A model generated the notes under the pieces. The model was not told where the DNA came from, ran no database searches, and saw nothing but the letters and a program-made list of their open reading frames with translations. Shown piece after piece: positions 11,226 to 22,750 of a stretch of DNA of 64,000 bases (within the stretch, counting starts at the first letter, position 1; each line of letters opens with the position of its first letter). The translations under genes were made by a program, and so were the position numbers. Origin of the DNA: Bedellia somnulentella (Eukaryota; Arthropoda; Insecta; Lepidoptera; Bedelliidae); NCBI GenBank assembly GCA_963576735.1, contig OY755170.1:17778875-17842874 (forward strand), written 5' to 3'.

Positions 11226-12479
11226 ATGTATATTACATAGGTGCCAGCTTTTACTTACCTACGGCTGTATTTAGCTTTATAACCACGATAACACGCATAC
11301 TGGATAAGAACTCCAAAATAACGACACTTAGACAATATTCTTAGAACAATAACTTTCAGAAAAAATAAACGCATTTAGAATAATCGTGCGACCAGCGAAC
11401 CGCATTGCCTAGAAATGCAAGAATCGTATGCTAATACGACTAATTTATTGACTTCCGAAACCAAATCTGTCTTGTAAAGCAAGTGAAACAAATACGTATA
11501 GAAAATATGTTAATTTGATAAACAATACATACCACACAAACTTAAAAGAACAAATATTAGTGTTACGCTGTGTACAAATTATTATTAGATTTTGGTGGCG
11601 ATCGCAGCCCTATTGTGGCTTATTTCGTCTGTTTTTGTGGCAAGCGGCTCATCAGTTATATGAGCTTATTTATCATAACAAAACACTATTTTATGATGAA
11701 CGGATTATGATGATTTGCTTAGACGAATAAATTTTGCTCCGTTTTAACATGTTTCAAATTACACGAGTGCTTTGATTGTAGTACCGTTGTTAGTGTTGGA
11801 TGTCTGTGTAAATGTTACAGCGGCTACTGTTTCAGGAAGTAAGCAAAGGTGTTTATAGTTATAGTGTAGCAAAATATTCAACATTTCTTTAATATCAATT
11901 ATGAAAACCATACATTTATAAGTAAAGTATAATATCTCGCTTTTATTTATGAGTAAGAGGATGTCAAGATAAATTAAAATGAATAGACCTTGACAATTTC
12001 TGGGTTTGATAGAATAATGTTAGTTAATGCTTTAGTATATTTATAATTGATAGAGTTGATATAAGTGATAGCCACGCCACAATCAAGAGCGTGATTGGCA
12101 TTATTTCTAAAGTTTTCCACGTTATTGTAAGTAATCGTAATGGTTGCGATTCGATTGATTCCTCAACAAGGTAAGTGTTCAACTCCACATGCAACATGCG
12201 TGCCCTGACTCAATCACGTTGCCAAATTTCAAATAAATATTATAAATGCAAGCCGCGTCGTTGACCTTTTCGCTGACTTTCAATTATTCATTGCTGGTCA
12301 ACTACCCCGACATTTCTGAGTGAAAGTTAAGGAATTGAAATTAAAAAGTTTCATTTCACTCGGATCCTAACAACCGCATCATCGTGCAGGCTTATTGCGG
12401 TACAATCACTACAATATATTACAATTTGAAACTATACATCTGCATTTGTATACTTTACGAAGTTTAAAAAGTCACGTTA

Positions 12480-12655
12480 GTTATGATATAAATAATAAAT
12501 ATATACGCACATATTATACGCAGCTCAAGCTAGCCCCAAACTAAGTAAGACTTGTAGGGATCCTAACACCCAAGATAAAGAAACAAACATTTATGGTCAT
12601 GAACCGGCACCCTCCGGGCCGAGCGCTAGCACCTATTCACTCGACCACGACTGAC
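12480..12655 (-). repeat. SINE family F, copy 1
   Basis: The minus-strand text shares CATAAATGTTTGTTTCTTTATCTTGGGTGTTAGGATCC with the element at 50225-50475, including a degenerate tRNA-like head near 12600-12650 (box phrase GCGCTCGGCCCGGAGGG). The head is too altered to call A and B boxes with certainty. Confidence 0.55.
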
Positions 12656-13530
12656 ATATCAATTTATTATTACCGGAATATAACCCTAACCTTTTGTAAA
12701 ATTTGAGGATCATTTATTATAATGAGCTCTCAACAACTGAACGGGAATATGCAAATAAATGAATTCATTTTATGCGTCTTTTCAAACGCCGCGCCGAGAT
12801 TGTATAATTATGTTGTTTGACTATAGGCATCCGAAGCTATCTGAAAATCTACTTATTCCCGATAGACCGAGCTCTGACTTTTTGTCTTTTGTGTAAGCTT
12901 TAATTGCCATAATTGCATGTCAGACACATGGTTTAAAGAGAGACAAATATATATATATATATTTTATTTTATCACCGAACACACACTTGAAACCCCCAAT
13001 ATACTTAGTCGCCTCGTACCACACTCACTGGAGGTTTTAAAGTAAAATGAATAATAAAAACTTTATAGTTTTTATATTTAGTCAGTGCAACAAAATAGCA
13101 ATTTGAGAAGCCAATGGTACTATTTTAAGCCTACCACAACTCCATTTACTTCATCCTTAGAACGACACTTTACGTAAAATATTTTTTTCTTCCAACAAGA
13201 GCAAAAAGCTTATTATTTTTCTGTAGCGAAAACCTAATATGAGAAGTAGGTTATGTGATGTTTCCAAATTGACACAATTTCCTGCAAATCTCACCTAATA
13301 TTGGGACGAATCAATAAATATTAACTAGAACGGACGCACAGGAATTGGATTTCGAGTCAACTAAACGTATTGGAGCTGTCTATCTGACGAGGCTCTCCGA
13401 ATTCAGAAAATTCAACATCTGTATAAATATGTTTTTAACAGTGTAAGGGAACAAACTCCCTTGAATGGTCGGCTATTAATCCTCTTATTGTCTGTGCCCA
13501 TTTTTAACGCATTTATTAACTATTTGGGCA

Positions 13531-13895
13531 ACCGTGATAGCCTAGTGGGTAGAACACTCGGTTATCGTGCAAACGACTAGTGTTCAAATCCTGGGTCGGG
13601 CCTACACCAATTTGTCTTTTCTAAAGACATATGTGTGGTTGATTTATCACGGTTTTTAACGGTGAGGGAAAACATTGTGAGGAAACCCACATGGCTGAGT
13701 TGTACTTAGTCATGTGACAGTGTATTCGTACAAAACGGCGATAGGCCTGCCCCCTATCACGTGAGTACACTGTCCATGCAAAACGTGGGTACTCTGAACA
13801 CCAGGTGACAAAGTCACGTGATGTTCAGAAGTATTAGTACCTCTGCCAACCCCTTCGGGGATATTCGGCGTGAACGTTTATGTTATGTTATGTTA
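13531..13895 (+). repeat. SINE family A, full length copy 2
   Basis: This is the best preserved copy: head with TAGCCTAGTGGG and GTTCAAATCC boxes, full body, and a tail of three TTATG units. It differs from the 1092 copy at only a handful of positions, so both appear fairly young. It sits in intron 2 of the neprilysin-like gene. Confidence 0.88.
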
Positions 13896-13924
13896 TTAAC
13901 TATTCTCATAGGAACGATTCACTG

Positions 13925-14240
13925 CCTCTGTGGTCTAGTGGTGTAGGTACAACCTTTTTGATGTCCCGGGGGCTAACACACAAATTCGATTGGTAAACAC
14001 GTTAACCGGATACTTTCATAGCAGTAGTCGTTAGTGTGCCACCCCGTACCGATTCGCTGTTGCAGTGGCGCAGGAAGTACTGATACTCTATATCTTATAC
14101 TGTCGCGTCTCAGTGTAGTACATGTGTATTTATTGTTGTATTTTTATATGTTTTCTTGTGTGTTGTATTTGTAAAATAATTGTTTTTCTTGTGCCTACAA
14201 TAAACGTATGTGGCGAATAAACGTATTTTCTTTCTTTCTT
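13925..14240 (+). repeat. tRNA-headed SINE, diverged, with AATAAACG tail
   Basis: It starts GCCTCTGTGGTCTAGTGGTG, a tRNA-like head with an A-box-like word, and passes through a family E core (CAGTAGTCGTTAGTGTGCC). It ends in CTACAATAAACGTATGTGG and a second AATAAACG followed by a TTTC run. The B box is eroded. Confidence 0.5.
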
Positions 14241-15240
14241 TACTACTTTAATACGGTGGAATATATCCACATTATCTTCAATATTACCAATTTTAGCACG
14301 GTTGCTAAAAGTCTGCTAGTATTCAAAAACGTGCAGGTTCTCTTTGATATCAAAATACCACGCAAAACGGGATGAAAGTCAAGTTCAGTTCTGTATGTTC
14401 CCATTCCATTATTGTTCAAGTTTATGGACACACAATGTTATGTCGGCATTGACAGGGCTCCACAGTTTCCAATCGTGTTATACACAAAGTTGCGAGCCGG
14501 CATATCGGTGTTCTCTTGTTACTCATACTTGCTAAACACATTTGTTTCAAATTCAATTGAAGGTAACAGAACATTCAGTTCACGATGTTTTTCTATCCTA
14601 AGCTTTATTACTACTAGAGCGAGATGAGTCCTTAGCGTTACATAGCTAGGCGGCGAAAAACTATTTTCAAAACAAAATATTATAATATTATTGCTTAAAT
14701 TTTAATCATGAAATCTGATTCCTCCGGCTTAATATATTTTAAATTAACAAGTAACCTGACCTTATTTCCTTCTACAACCAGTAACTAATAAAATATAAGG
14801 GCGCAGTAGAAAGCCCTTATCACTCAGAAATATTAAATCCCCATTGTTGGTGAGTCTTTAAAAGCAATGGAATCCTAAAAACTACATAATACATACATAT
14901 ATAAACCGAAGTAATTAGAAACTTGTTTTATATTAGATTATTTTGACCAAGCTTGAAACTGTAGGATCCAGCCAATTCAAGGTTGTGTTTTCTCACATAA
15001 TCGTATTGTCGAAGGGCACGAGGCACGAGGCGGGCCAGTTCCGCCCATCCGATGCAAAATTGAGTTATTTTAAACGTTTTCAGTCGGTAACTTTATTTAC
15101 AAGCTTTTACTACAAATTTTGTGGCAGCTCTGATGTTTAAAATAGAAACCTACTGTGTTAGGTATCCGTTTGAAATACATTAGCTTGACTAGACGAACCT
15201 AATTATCCAAGTTATTCCTACAAAACTCCCGAAACCATTG

Positions 15241-15490
15241 TAACATACATACATATACTCACGGCTATAAATCCCTTAACGGGGTAGCCAGAGCTTTGGA
15301 ATGAGAAATTCCTCAGCCACTTTTGGAAGTTGATGGGGGAAAAGATGGTAATTATAAATGTTTTTGGTGACGGGTCTCCAACCACATCGCCCAAAAATCA
15401 CCTAAAAAGCCCCTATACCCTTAGTCTTATTGTTAGTTATTATATTATTGTTATCTTAGTGTTATTCTAAGACGACACTACACGGCATAC
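15241..15490 (-). repeat. Family B short repeat (GTAT tail)
   Basis: The minus-strand copy runs from a TGTAGTGTCGTC-like head through GTTGGAGACCCG to CTGGCTACCCC and the tail TGAGTATATGTATGTATG. The family recurs at least a dozen times in this window and ends in a GTAT microsatellite, as retroposed elements do. Confidence 0.75.
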
Positions 15491-15624
15491 ATGTTACATA
15501 TTATTTACATATTGTTTATTTACAATATATTTAATATACTTAATATATTTTTAGGATTACAAAGCTGTATAATTTTTCACGGTATAACAGTTGTGTATGC
15601 GCGTAGGTTATATGTCAAAATGTT

Positions 15625-15971
15625 GGCTATTCCACATATCCCCCCTGAGCTATCCCCCCTGGGGGGGAAGAAAGGATTTTTTTTCCACATAGTGCTACCA
15701 GGGGGGATACTTTTCCGTCTATCCCTCCTGATGAAAAAAAACAACAAATGAGTTTAATGAGTATCATTAATTACAAATGATAATTAGAAAAAAAATCCTT
15801 TCTTCTCCCCAGGGGGGATAGCTCAGGGGGGATACTTTTCCGTCTATCCCTCCTGATGAAAAAAAACAACAAATGAGTTTAATGAGTATCATCAATTACA
15901 AATGATAATTAGAAAAAAAATCCTTTCTTCTCCCCAGGGGGGATAGCTCAGGGGGGATATGTGGAATAGCC
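15625..15971. mobile_element. MITE with 9-bp target duplication and internal 125-bp tandem
   Basis: The ends are GGCTATTCCACATATCCCCC and its inverse, extending to inverted arms of about 57 bp. The 9-bp duplication CAAAATGTT flanks it at 15616-15624 and 15972-15980. Positions 15701-15825 and 15826-15950 are direct 125-bp copies differing by about one base, and each includes a copy of the right terminal arm. No transposase is present. Nine-base duplications are typical of Mutator-like elements; that assignment is tentative. Confidence 0.85.
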
Positions 15972-16363
15972 CAAAATGTTCACGCCATCAGTTCCGATAA
16001 AAGTAAGCGGACATTATCGATTGCTTATAGTAACGAAAACACTCACCATACATGCACATTACTTTTCATATTAGACCCTATTATATTTTTTATAAACTTA
16101 CACGTAATCTACTGAGATACCACCCTCATTAGGTGCACAAAAATTAAAAAAAAAATGCATAGCATAGATTGCTAATGTCGGATCAGGAATAAGATATTAT
16201 CACAGAAATATTCATAAATAAATGAATTAAATAGATATAATAATAATAACCGGAAAAAGCCGATGTAGTTGCCTTTTGGCGTGGGCTTTGGTCGCTGCCT
16301 GTTGATCACGAAGAGGGCCGATGGTTCGAGGCGGTCGAGGGAGCGTGCGAGCCCATAGCGCCC

Positions 16364-18619
16364 ATGAACCCCGTCAACATATCCGAGGAGGATGTGGTGG
16401 CTGCGATCCGTAAGGCTCCGAACTGGAAAAGTCCGGGGCCGGACGGATTGCACCATTACTGGTTGAAGGGGTTCACGCGCTGTCACGCTACTCTCGCCCG
16501 TCAGTTCCAAAGCGCCCTCGAGAGTGGGACGCTCCCGAACTTCTTAACTACTGGGGTCACTCATTTAGCTCCAAAGAGCGATGCTACCGCGGATCCATCA
16601 CAATACCGCCCCATTACTTGTCTTTGTACAATTTACAAGACCTTGACATCCGTTCTGAGCTCCAAGATTACTCAACACATTGTTGATAACAATGTGATAT
16701 CTGGAGCTCAGAACGGATGTAGGGGCGGTAGTCGCGGTAGCAAGGAGCTACTCCTCATCGATGCGGTCGTAGGCCAACTGGTCAAACGCAACCGTCGGAA
16801 CTTCTCCGCTGGCTGGATAGACTACAGGAAGGCGTTCGATTCGGTACCTCATACATGGCTCATGAGGGTCCTCGAGCTGTACAAAATTGATAGTACAGTT
16901 CGACACTTCCTCGGGCAGTGTATGGGGTGCTGGAGAACGATCCTGAGTTTAGACGGTCAGCGGATGACGGATGCGAATGACCAAATTGATATAAGGCGAG
17001 GGATTTTCCAGGGCGATTGCCTGAGTCCAGTTTGGTTTTGCTTGGCCCTGAATCCTCTAAGTACACTCTTGGAGAATTCAGGGACGGGCTTTCAGTTTCG
17101 GAGAGGCGGACCACGCTTGCCTCATCTCCTTTACATGGATGACCTGAAGCTTTACGCCCCCACGGCTGACAGATTGGCGGAGCTACTGACGATCACTAAT
17201 GATTTCAGTGGTTCCGTCAAGATGGAGCTCGGGGTCGATAAGTGTGCGGTCATTCATGTTGGGAAGGGGCATGTCGTGCACTCTGATGGTGTCGATGTCG
17301 GCACCAATCATTTGAGGGCACTCTCCGAGGCTGAAACATACCGGTATCTGGGCATGTCACAAACCATCGGTGTGAAGGTGGCAGACGTGAAACAGGGTGT
17401 TTGCGAGGAGTTTTATGAACGACTGAAAAGTGTGCTTAATAGCTACTTATCAGGCGTTAATAAGATCCGAGCCATTAACTCCTGGGTCATGCCTGTACTG
17501 ATGTACACGTTTGGCGTGCTCAGATGGACTCAGTCCGAACTAGACGCTCTGGACAGACGAGTCCGCACGACGATGACCTCTCATCGAATGCATCATCCGA
17601 GATCGTCGGTTATGAGATTGTATATCCCGCGGAAGTGTGGTGGTCGAGGCCTCTTGAGTGCCAAAACCATGCACAACCGCGAGGTATGCAACCTCAGAAA
17701 CTATTTTTTGACGATGACGGATGATAGTATTCGGGGAGAGGTGGTCGCTAGTGATAAAGGACTGACTCCCTTATCGTTGGCCTCACAGGATTGGCGAACC
17801 CCGGAGGTACTTAGCACCTCTGATCGGGAGTCCGTATGGAAAGAGAAGGAGCTGCACGGGAGGTTTTACAAGGTACTTCACGAACCTTTCGTGGACCGTA
17901 AAGCCTCCCTGCATTGGCTGCGTTTCGGGGACCTCTTTGGGGAAACCGAAGGTTTTGTCTGTGCAATACAGGACCAGGTTATCAAGACGCGGAACTATCG
18001 GAAATACATCCTAAAGGACGGTACCACAGACATCTGTCGAGCATGTGGCCGTCCCGGAGAGTCACTTAGGCATGTTATTTCCGGTTGTTCGGCTCTTGCT
18101 AACACTGAGTACTTGCACAGGCACAACCAAGCAGCCAAAATCCTGCATCAGGAGCTCGCTCTAAAATACGGACTCTTGCAACAGAGGCTGCCGTATTACA
18201 AGTATCTGCCGGAGCCAATCCTAGAAAACGACCGTGCCAAAATCTATTGGGACCGATCTGTTATCACGGACAGGACTATTCTAGCGAATAAGCCTGATAT
18301 CGTGGTATGGGATCGGTCGCAGTCGAGGGTGTTTCTAGTGGATGTCACTACCCCTCATGACGAGGGTCTCGTGAAAGCCGAAACCGAGAAGCGTCGGAAA
18401 TATCTCGATCTGGCTCACGAGATCACCGACATGTGGGGTGTGACTTCGACAGAAATAATCCCAATTGTTTTGTCCGCGAACGGGTTAATTCCAACCAGTC
18501 TCGCGACCAACTTGAGGCGGTTGGATTTCTGTGGCGTGTCGGTTCCAGCACAAATGCAGAAAGCGGTGCTGCTCGATACGGCTCGGATCGTCCGTCGGTT
18601 CTTGAACCTGACTCCCTGA
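16364..18619 (+). CDS. Dong/R4 reverse transcriptase-endonuclease, 5'-truncated ORF
   Basis: The frame is open for 751 codons from the first Met and continues open upstream to the truncation (about 35 more codons), so this Met is not the native start. Domains in order: reverse transcriptase with WIDYRKAFDSV (motif A, Asp present), GIFQGDCLSP, and LLYMDDLKLYA (YMDD at 257-260); a CCHC zinc finger CRACGRPGESLRHVISGC (558-575); and a restriction-like endonuclease with PDIVVWD (from 644), FLVDV and EKRRKYLDL. This order (RT, CCHC, RLE, single ORF) defines R2/R4-type elements, which insert by target-primed reverse transcription. By eye about 11 of 751 residues differ from the other copy. Confidence 0.93.
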   Translation: MNPVNISEEDVVAAIRKAPNWKSPGPDGLHHYWLKGFTRCHATLARQFQSALESGTLPNFLTTGVTHLAPKSDATADPSQYRPITCLCTIYKTLTSVLSSKITQHIVDNNVISGAQNGCRGGSRGSKELLLIDAVVGQLVKRNRRNFSAGWIDYRKAFDSVPHTWLMRVLELYKIDSTVRHFLGQCMGCWRTILSLDGQRMTDANDQIDIRRGIFQGDCLSPVWFCLALNPLSTLLENSGTGFQFRRGGPRLPHLLYMDDLKLYAPTADRLAELLTITNDFSGSVKMELGVDKCAVIHVGKGHVVHSDGVDVGTNHLRALSEAETYRYLGMSQTIGVKVADVKQGVCEEFYERLKSVLNSYLSGVNKIRAINSWVMPVLMYTFGVLRWTQSELDALDRRVRTTMTSHRMHHPRSSVMRLYIPRKCGGRGLLSAKTMHNREVCNLRNYFLTMTDDSIRGEVVASDKGLTPLSLASQDWRTPEVLSTSDRESVWKEKELHGRFYKVLHEPFVDRKASLHWLRFGDLFGETEGFVCAIQDQVIKTRNYRKYILKDGTTDICRACGRPGESLRHVISGCSALANTEYLHRHNQAAKILHQELALKYGLLQQRLPYYKYLPEPILENDRAKIYWDRSVITDRTILANKPDIVVWDRSQSRVFLVDVTTPHDEGLVKAETEKRRKYLDLAHEITDMWGVTSTEIIPIVLSANGLIPTSLATNLRRLDFCGVSVPAQMQKAVLLDTARIVRRFLNLTP

Positions 18620-18651
18620 CCCCGACCGACTGTGCTCTTGTCGGGGAGTAC

Positions 18652-18702
18652 CGCCTCTCCCATTTAACATTTATATTTTCATTTTCGGCCATGGGAGAGG
18701 CG
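18652..18702 (+). repeat. 3' UTR hairpin of Dong copy 1
   Basis: CGCCTCTCCCAT at 18652-18663 pairs perfectly with ATGGGAGAGGCG at 18691-18702. Just upstream, CCCCGAC and GTCGGGG (about 18620-18646) form a second stem. A role in template recognition by the element's own polymerase is inference. Confidence 0.75.
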
Positions 18703-18724
18703 AGAAACAAAAATGTTTTCCGAA

Positions 18725-18885
18725 ATAATAATAATAATAAATAAATAAAAAACTCTTTATTGCACATCACAAAAAAACAACAATTACAAAAAAAAGATCG
18801 GTAAAAAAGCCAAAGTACAACTGGCGGTCTTATCACTAAGAGCGATCTCTTCCAGACAACCCACATATATACGAACATTTAAGAT
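18725..18885 (-). repeat. 3' UTR and tail of another LINE
   Basis: The minus strand ends GTGCAATAAAGAG and then (TTTA)n(TTA)n, after TGGAAGAGATCGCTCTTAGTG and ATAAGACCGCCAG. This is a widespread lepidopteran LINE 3' UTR. The same text is at 48970-49035 (-), more diverged. Its TAA-rich tail is where Dong copy 1 has inserted. Confidence 0.65.
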
Positions 18886-19335
18886 AAGATCATATTAGCA
18901 ATCAAGATTTGTGGTATGAGATACAAAATATAGTTTTATCAATAGATAGATAGTAGAAAGTTGACTCTGACAAATTGATTTAGCGCATATAGTGGTGTGG
19001 CATAATAGTTTTTAGCGTTTTGCCAACCTTGATATGACTTACATGACAATACCTATCATATCTTATAAAAAATATTAATTTTCACGAATTGTACCATGTT
19101 GGTAGGTTTCTGAGATGTGAATATAGGCAATCTGCATGCATGGTGGACTTCATGCAATCACATAGTTAAGATAAGATAATTTATAAACTCCAAAATGCTT
19201 AATACATGTTACAGCTAAATGTACAAAACAACACGGCGTCAAAAATAAATTGACGCCATAATAGGTCGAGCCTGTTCTATGGACGCCAATTTCCAAAGGA
19301 AAATTTACAACATTTACTGGACAAATTTAAATCAA

Positions 19336-19556
19336 CATACATACATAAATATACTCACGGCTATAAATCCCATGAAGGGGTAGCCAGAGCTAGGGAATTA
19401 GAAATTCTTCAGCCACTTTTGGAAGTTGCGTGGGGAAAAGATGGTGAAATAAAGGTTTTTGGTGTTGGGTCTCCAACCGCATCGCCCAAAAATCCCTTTA
19501 AAGCCCGGAAGAAATGGGGTAGTGCTATTCTAAGCCGGCACTACACAGCTAAATTT
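19336..19556 (-). repeat. Family B short repeat
   Basis: The minus-strand copy is nearly complete, from TGTGTAGTGCCGGCTTAGAA to CCGTGAGTATATTTATGTAT. Confidence 0.75.
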
Positions 19557-19744
19557 AAATCAACTAGTTGTGATACAATAAAATAGACAAAAAATAAAAT
19601 AGGACAGTGCTAAAACAAAGCTTATGACAGTTTTATACAAACGTTTCAGTAAAGAAATAAAAAGAAATTTAAAATTATTGGAAAAAAATCTTTATTAATT
19701 ATAAAAAAATAAATAAATATACATTGAATATATAATATATGTGA

Positions 19745-19765
19745 AAGAAAAGCTCTTCTTCATGC

Positions 19766-19796
<31 letters not shown>

Positions 19797-19800
19797 TATG
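19745..19800. repeat. Microsatellite (TG)n followed by (AG)n
   Basis: A run of TGTGTG about 20 bp long is followed directly by GAGAGAGAGAGAG, with more scattered TG words to about 19840. Confidence 0.8.
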
Positions 19801-20589
19801 TGCGTGTGTGGATGTTGGTGAATGAGTGTGGTTGTGTATAAGAAGAATAAAAACACTATATTATATATTTCAAGAAAAGTTATGTTGAGTCATAATCAAG
19901 CGTATTTAGCCAATCAGTAACTGTTTTCTTAAGACTGTAGGTGCAAAGGTCTCATATAGGAATTATTTGAGTATTTTTTTTATAAAACAATGGGCCTAAG
20001 AAACAGAGAAAGTGGTTTGTAAATTGTGTTTTAGTTTTAAGCCGGACTGGCGGAGCAATAAGTGGGTTTCGTGCTGTCGCAGTAATGTATGCAGAATAAA
20101 GTTAGATCAAATCAAACTCAAGAACTTATAAATATACGTTTAGATAAAATAACATTAGAATAATAATAACTAGAATAACAATTAAATGAATTAGACCCAC
20201 TAAGACGTTTTAATCTTTGAATGACCTTACACAATTAAATACAAAGCAGATGATTTGTACTGTTACGAGGATATCATTTGAAACTGAATGCAATTTAAAA
20301 TCAAGTCGAAGGTTTGGTAAATATCAATTACACGAATACATAAAATTTCCCAAGCCATTGTTCTGCAGAAATCTGAGCTAAAATATTTTTTTATTCCACA
20401 TTATGTTTTAACGTTAAAGTTTTTATTTGTTTTTAAATATCCGGAATATTATACTTGGATTTTCCTCAAGATGATTGTGTAAGTTTTAACTATGACTACA
20501 AACTGCCGCTTAGGAAGCGTAAGGTAGCAAACCTCGATTTTTCACAGTTTATGGTGAAATGCGACTTTGGAACAATCAATATAATAGGT

Positions 20590-20762
20590 ATAGTTTCAAT
20601 CTACTACCTATTTAAGCTTGCGGGTCGGAGTCAACTAGATGAGGGGAAAAGATGAGGGGAAATAAAATTGTGAAATAGAGTAGATTGTTTGAGATCTGTT
20701 ACAAAACTCACGGGAAGAAATGAAGTAGTGCTATTCAAAGCCGAGCCCACACAGCCAACAAA
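20590..20762 (-). repeat. Family B repeat, decayed copy
   Basis: The segment GGGGAAAAGATGAGG, then AACTCACGGGAAGAAATGAAG, GTAGTGCTATTC and CCGAGCCCACACAGCC are recognisable pieces of the minus-strand consensus. The tail is lost. Confidence 0.5.
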
Positions 20763-20865
20763 AACTAAACTAATTGAAATATGTCACCTCCCTTTTAGGC
20801 TACATTTTAATCAAATATGTAATTAAAGTAAGTGTTTTGTATGAAAGAATATACGTTGAATTAAT

Positions 20866-21305
20866 GAGAGGTTTTCCTTTTTTTCTTTTTTTCTTCTTCC
20901 CTGTTCTCAGGATAGATGGCGCCAGACTTGCTATGTTACTGATAGGAACGGAACGTCACACCGTTTTTCACATTTGGATTTAAAGATATCGTAAAACGGA
21001 ACGTACATAAAAACGTTCTGATTTGAAAGTCTAAATAAATATCAGTTTAAGCCAAGATAGCTTAAAAGTAAATAAACAAAGACGGTATTTATATTTAACA
21101 TTCTTTTTGTTGTTTTTACTCGCCAAAAAGTTACTCTATGGTGATGTGACACATGTTTTTAAAGTTGACATTGGCGAAATTATTGTGGCAACACGATTGA
21201 GGCCACGAAGAAAAAAATAAAGTAAGTAACGTAGTTACATCAACGCCATCTACAGAGCTATAGGAAACTATGTTGTTTTTTTATTTCTCAAAAAGAAAAC
21301 CTCTC
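20866..21305. mobile_element. 440-bp non-autonomous DNA element, intact copy
   Basis: The terminal inverted repeats are GAGAGGTTTTC and its inverse. The interior matches, in reverse orientation, the split element at 44049-46224, including ATGGCGCCAGACTTGCTATG and CCATAGAGTAACTTTTTGGC (inverted). There is no coding capacity. The flanking dinucleotides are AT on both sides; a clear target duplication cannot be fixed because the flanks continue the palindrome. Confidence 0.8.
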
Positions 21306-21439
21306 ATTATAAATGTACTTTTTTATTTAGTTTCTGTTCGCATTGATTGTCACAATTACAATATATTTAGAATTGGAGGTAAATGTATTTAAGATATCTA
21401 TAAGTCACCCTGTCAAAAATATCAAAATTTCACTATGAC

Positions 21440-22380
21440 TATATTTTTAACCGACTTCAAAAAAAGGAGTGTTCTCAATTCGACCGTATATTTTTTTTTA
21501 TGTTTGTTCGCTGATTACTCCGCCATTTATGAACCGATTTTGATTATTATTTTTTTATTCGTAAGAAGGTACTCTCGGATTGGTACCATGATAGGATATC
21601 AGGGTCTGATGATGGAATCCTGGAGAAATCGAGAGGAACCCTCAAATTTTAAAGGCAAATGTACCGCGTTTTACATATTTTCTGAATTTATATTGGCATT
21701 TGATTCTGAAAATCATATTGTTATGCTGCTGAGCTGATGATGGAAGGTGTGGATCCTCAATCACTAGGAGTTAGGAAACAGTTCTTTCAACATTCTATAT
21801 AGATTTATACTCCTCTTCGTAGCTTTTATGAAGAGAAGTACAGGTTCACTAAACATTTCTTTTGTTATGATATTGTTAACGAGAAAGTACCATGAGACCA
21901 GGATCTGATGATGGCATCCCAGGAAATCGAGGGGACTCTCAATCATGTGACAGTGTATTTGTTCAAAAAGCCCGTTAGGCCTGCCCTGTATAACGTGAGA
22001 ACACTGTCAAAGCAAATCGTAGGTACTCTGGACAACAGGTGACAATGTCACGTGATATTCAGAAGTATTACTACTTCTGCTAACCCCTTCGGGGATATGC
22101 AGCGTGAAAGATTTGAGTCTTTCTTGAGATGTAGATTTGTAAACCATCGCCTTTCGAGGGATTTCAAGAATAATGTAAAGTTACATATGGTTGAGCCTAT
22201 TTAAAATCGTACCAGAATAGAAATACCGGAAATACGAAGAATAATACAGTAACCGTCGCTTCCTCATCCGAGAGGCATCTTTGCCAGGTCTACCCATCTC
22301 TAAAACTCGGAAAATAAAATAATTTTTAACAAAAAGAAAACCGACTTCATAGTTGGAAAAACAACCGAAAATAAACAATC
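21440..22380. repeat. Composite repeat starting AACCGACTTCAAAAAAAGG
   Basis: The start phrase, then GGAGTGTTCTCAATTCGACC and GAACCGATTTTGATTATT, is common in Lepidoptera and recurs in brief at 42424-42530. A SINE family A fragment (21942-22115) interrupts it. Its function and class are not established here. Confidence 0.45.
21942..22115 (+). repeat. SINE family A, diverged 3' part
   Basis: The body from CATGTGACAGTGTATT through ACAGGTGACAATGTCACGTG to AACCCCTTCGGGGATATGCAG is present, but no head. Smaller diverged fragments of the same family are visible near 24800-24860 (-) and 25075-25130 (+). Confidence 0.7.
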
Positions 22381-22750
22381 TAGTACTAAAAAGTACGAAA
22401 TAAGTTTTTTAATTGAATATGAGTACTGTGATTAATACCTTAGCAATTTCTTTATTCCACACGCGTCAGTTCAACCTACCTAAATATTAAAATTCTCTCA
22501 AATTAATTTTTGAGTCGGTGCCAGTCAAACAAAAGTAAATTCACCCTACTTTCTATCTCTGATTATTACAATCTAAACAATATATATCTATCGCCTAACG
22601 TTTTAAATGGTAATACGTATAAAAATCAATTTACCCTACAACTACAAGGTATCCTACATTGTACATGTATATGAAGTGTTAATACTAGATTGTTTATTTT
22701 CGGTTGTTTTTCGAACTATGAAGTCGGTTATCTTTTTGTTAAAAAATATT
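22318..22750. mobile_element. Fold-back MITE with about 65-bp arms
   Basis: The arm at 22320-22386 (AACAAAAAGAAAACCGACTT, CAACCGAAAATAAACAATCT) is an inverted near-match of 22684-22748. The loop is about 300 bp of AT-rich sequence without an ORF. Confidence 0.7.

Larger units (their letters stand above)
16249..18724 (+). mobile_element. Dong/R4-type non-LTR retrotransposon, 5'-truncated copy 1
   Basis: It begins abruptly at CCGGAAAAAGCC after an ATAATAATAATAA run and ends after GTTTTCCGAAA at a second TAA run. It therefore sits in TAA repeats, the known target type of Bombyx Dong. Relative to the copy at 55-59 kb, about the first 415 codons are missing. The 3' UTR holds a 12-bp perfect hairpin (18652-18663 with 18691-18702). 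It lies in intron 2, antisense to the gene. Its right edge adjoins the tail of another LINE in opposite orientation (18725-18880). Confidence 0.9.

Noticed and set aside
15625..15971. CRISPR-like array because of the regular repeats
   Set aside because: There are only two 125-bp tandem units inside an inverted-repeat element with a target duplication, in a eukaryotic genome.
18423..18878. Minus-strand 151-codon frame
   Set aside because: It spans the Dong C terminus in antisense and the tail of another LINE, and has no motif of its own.
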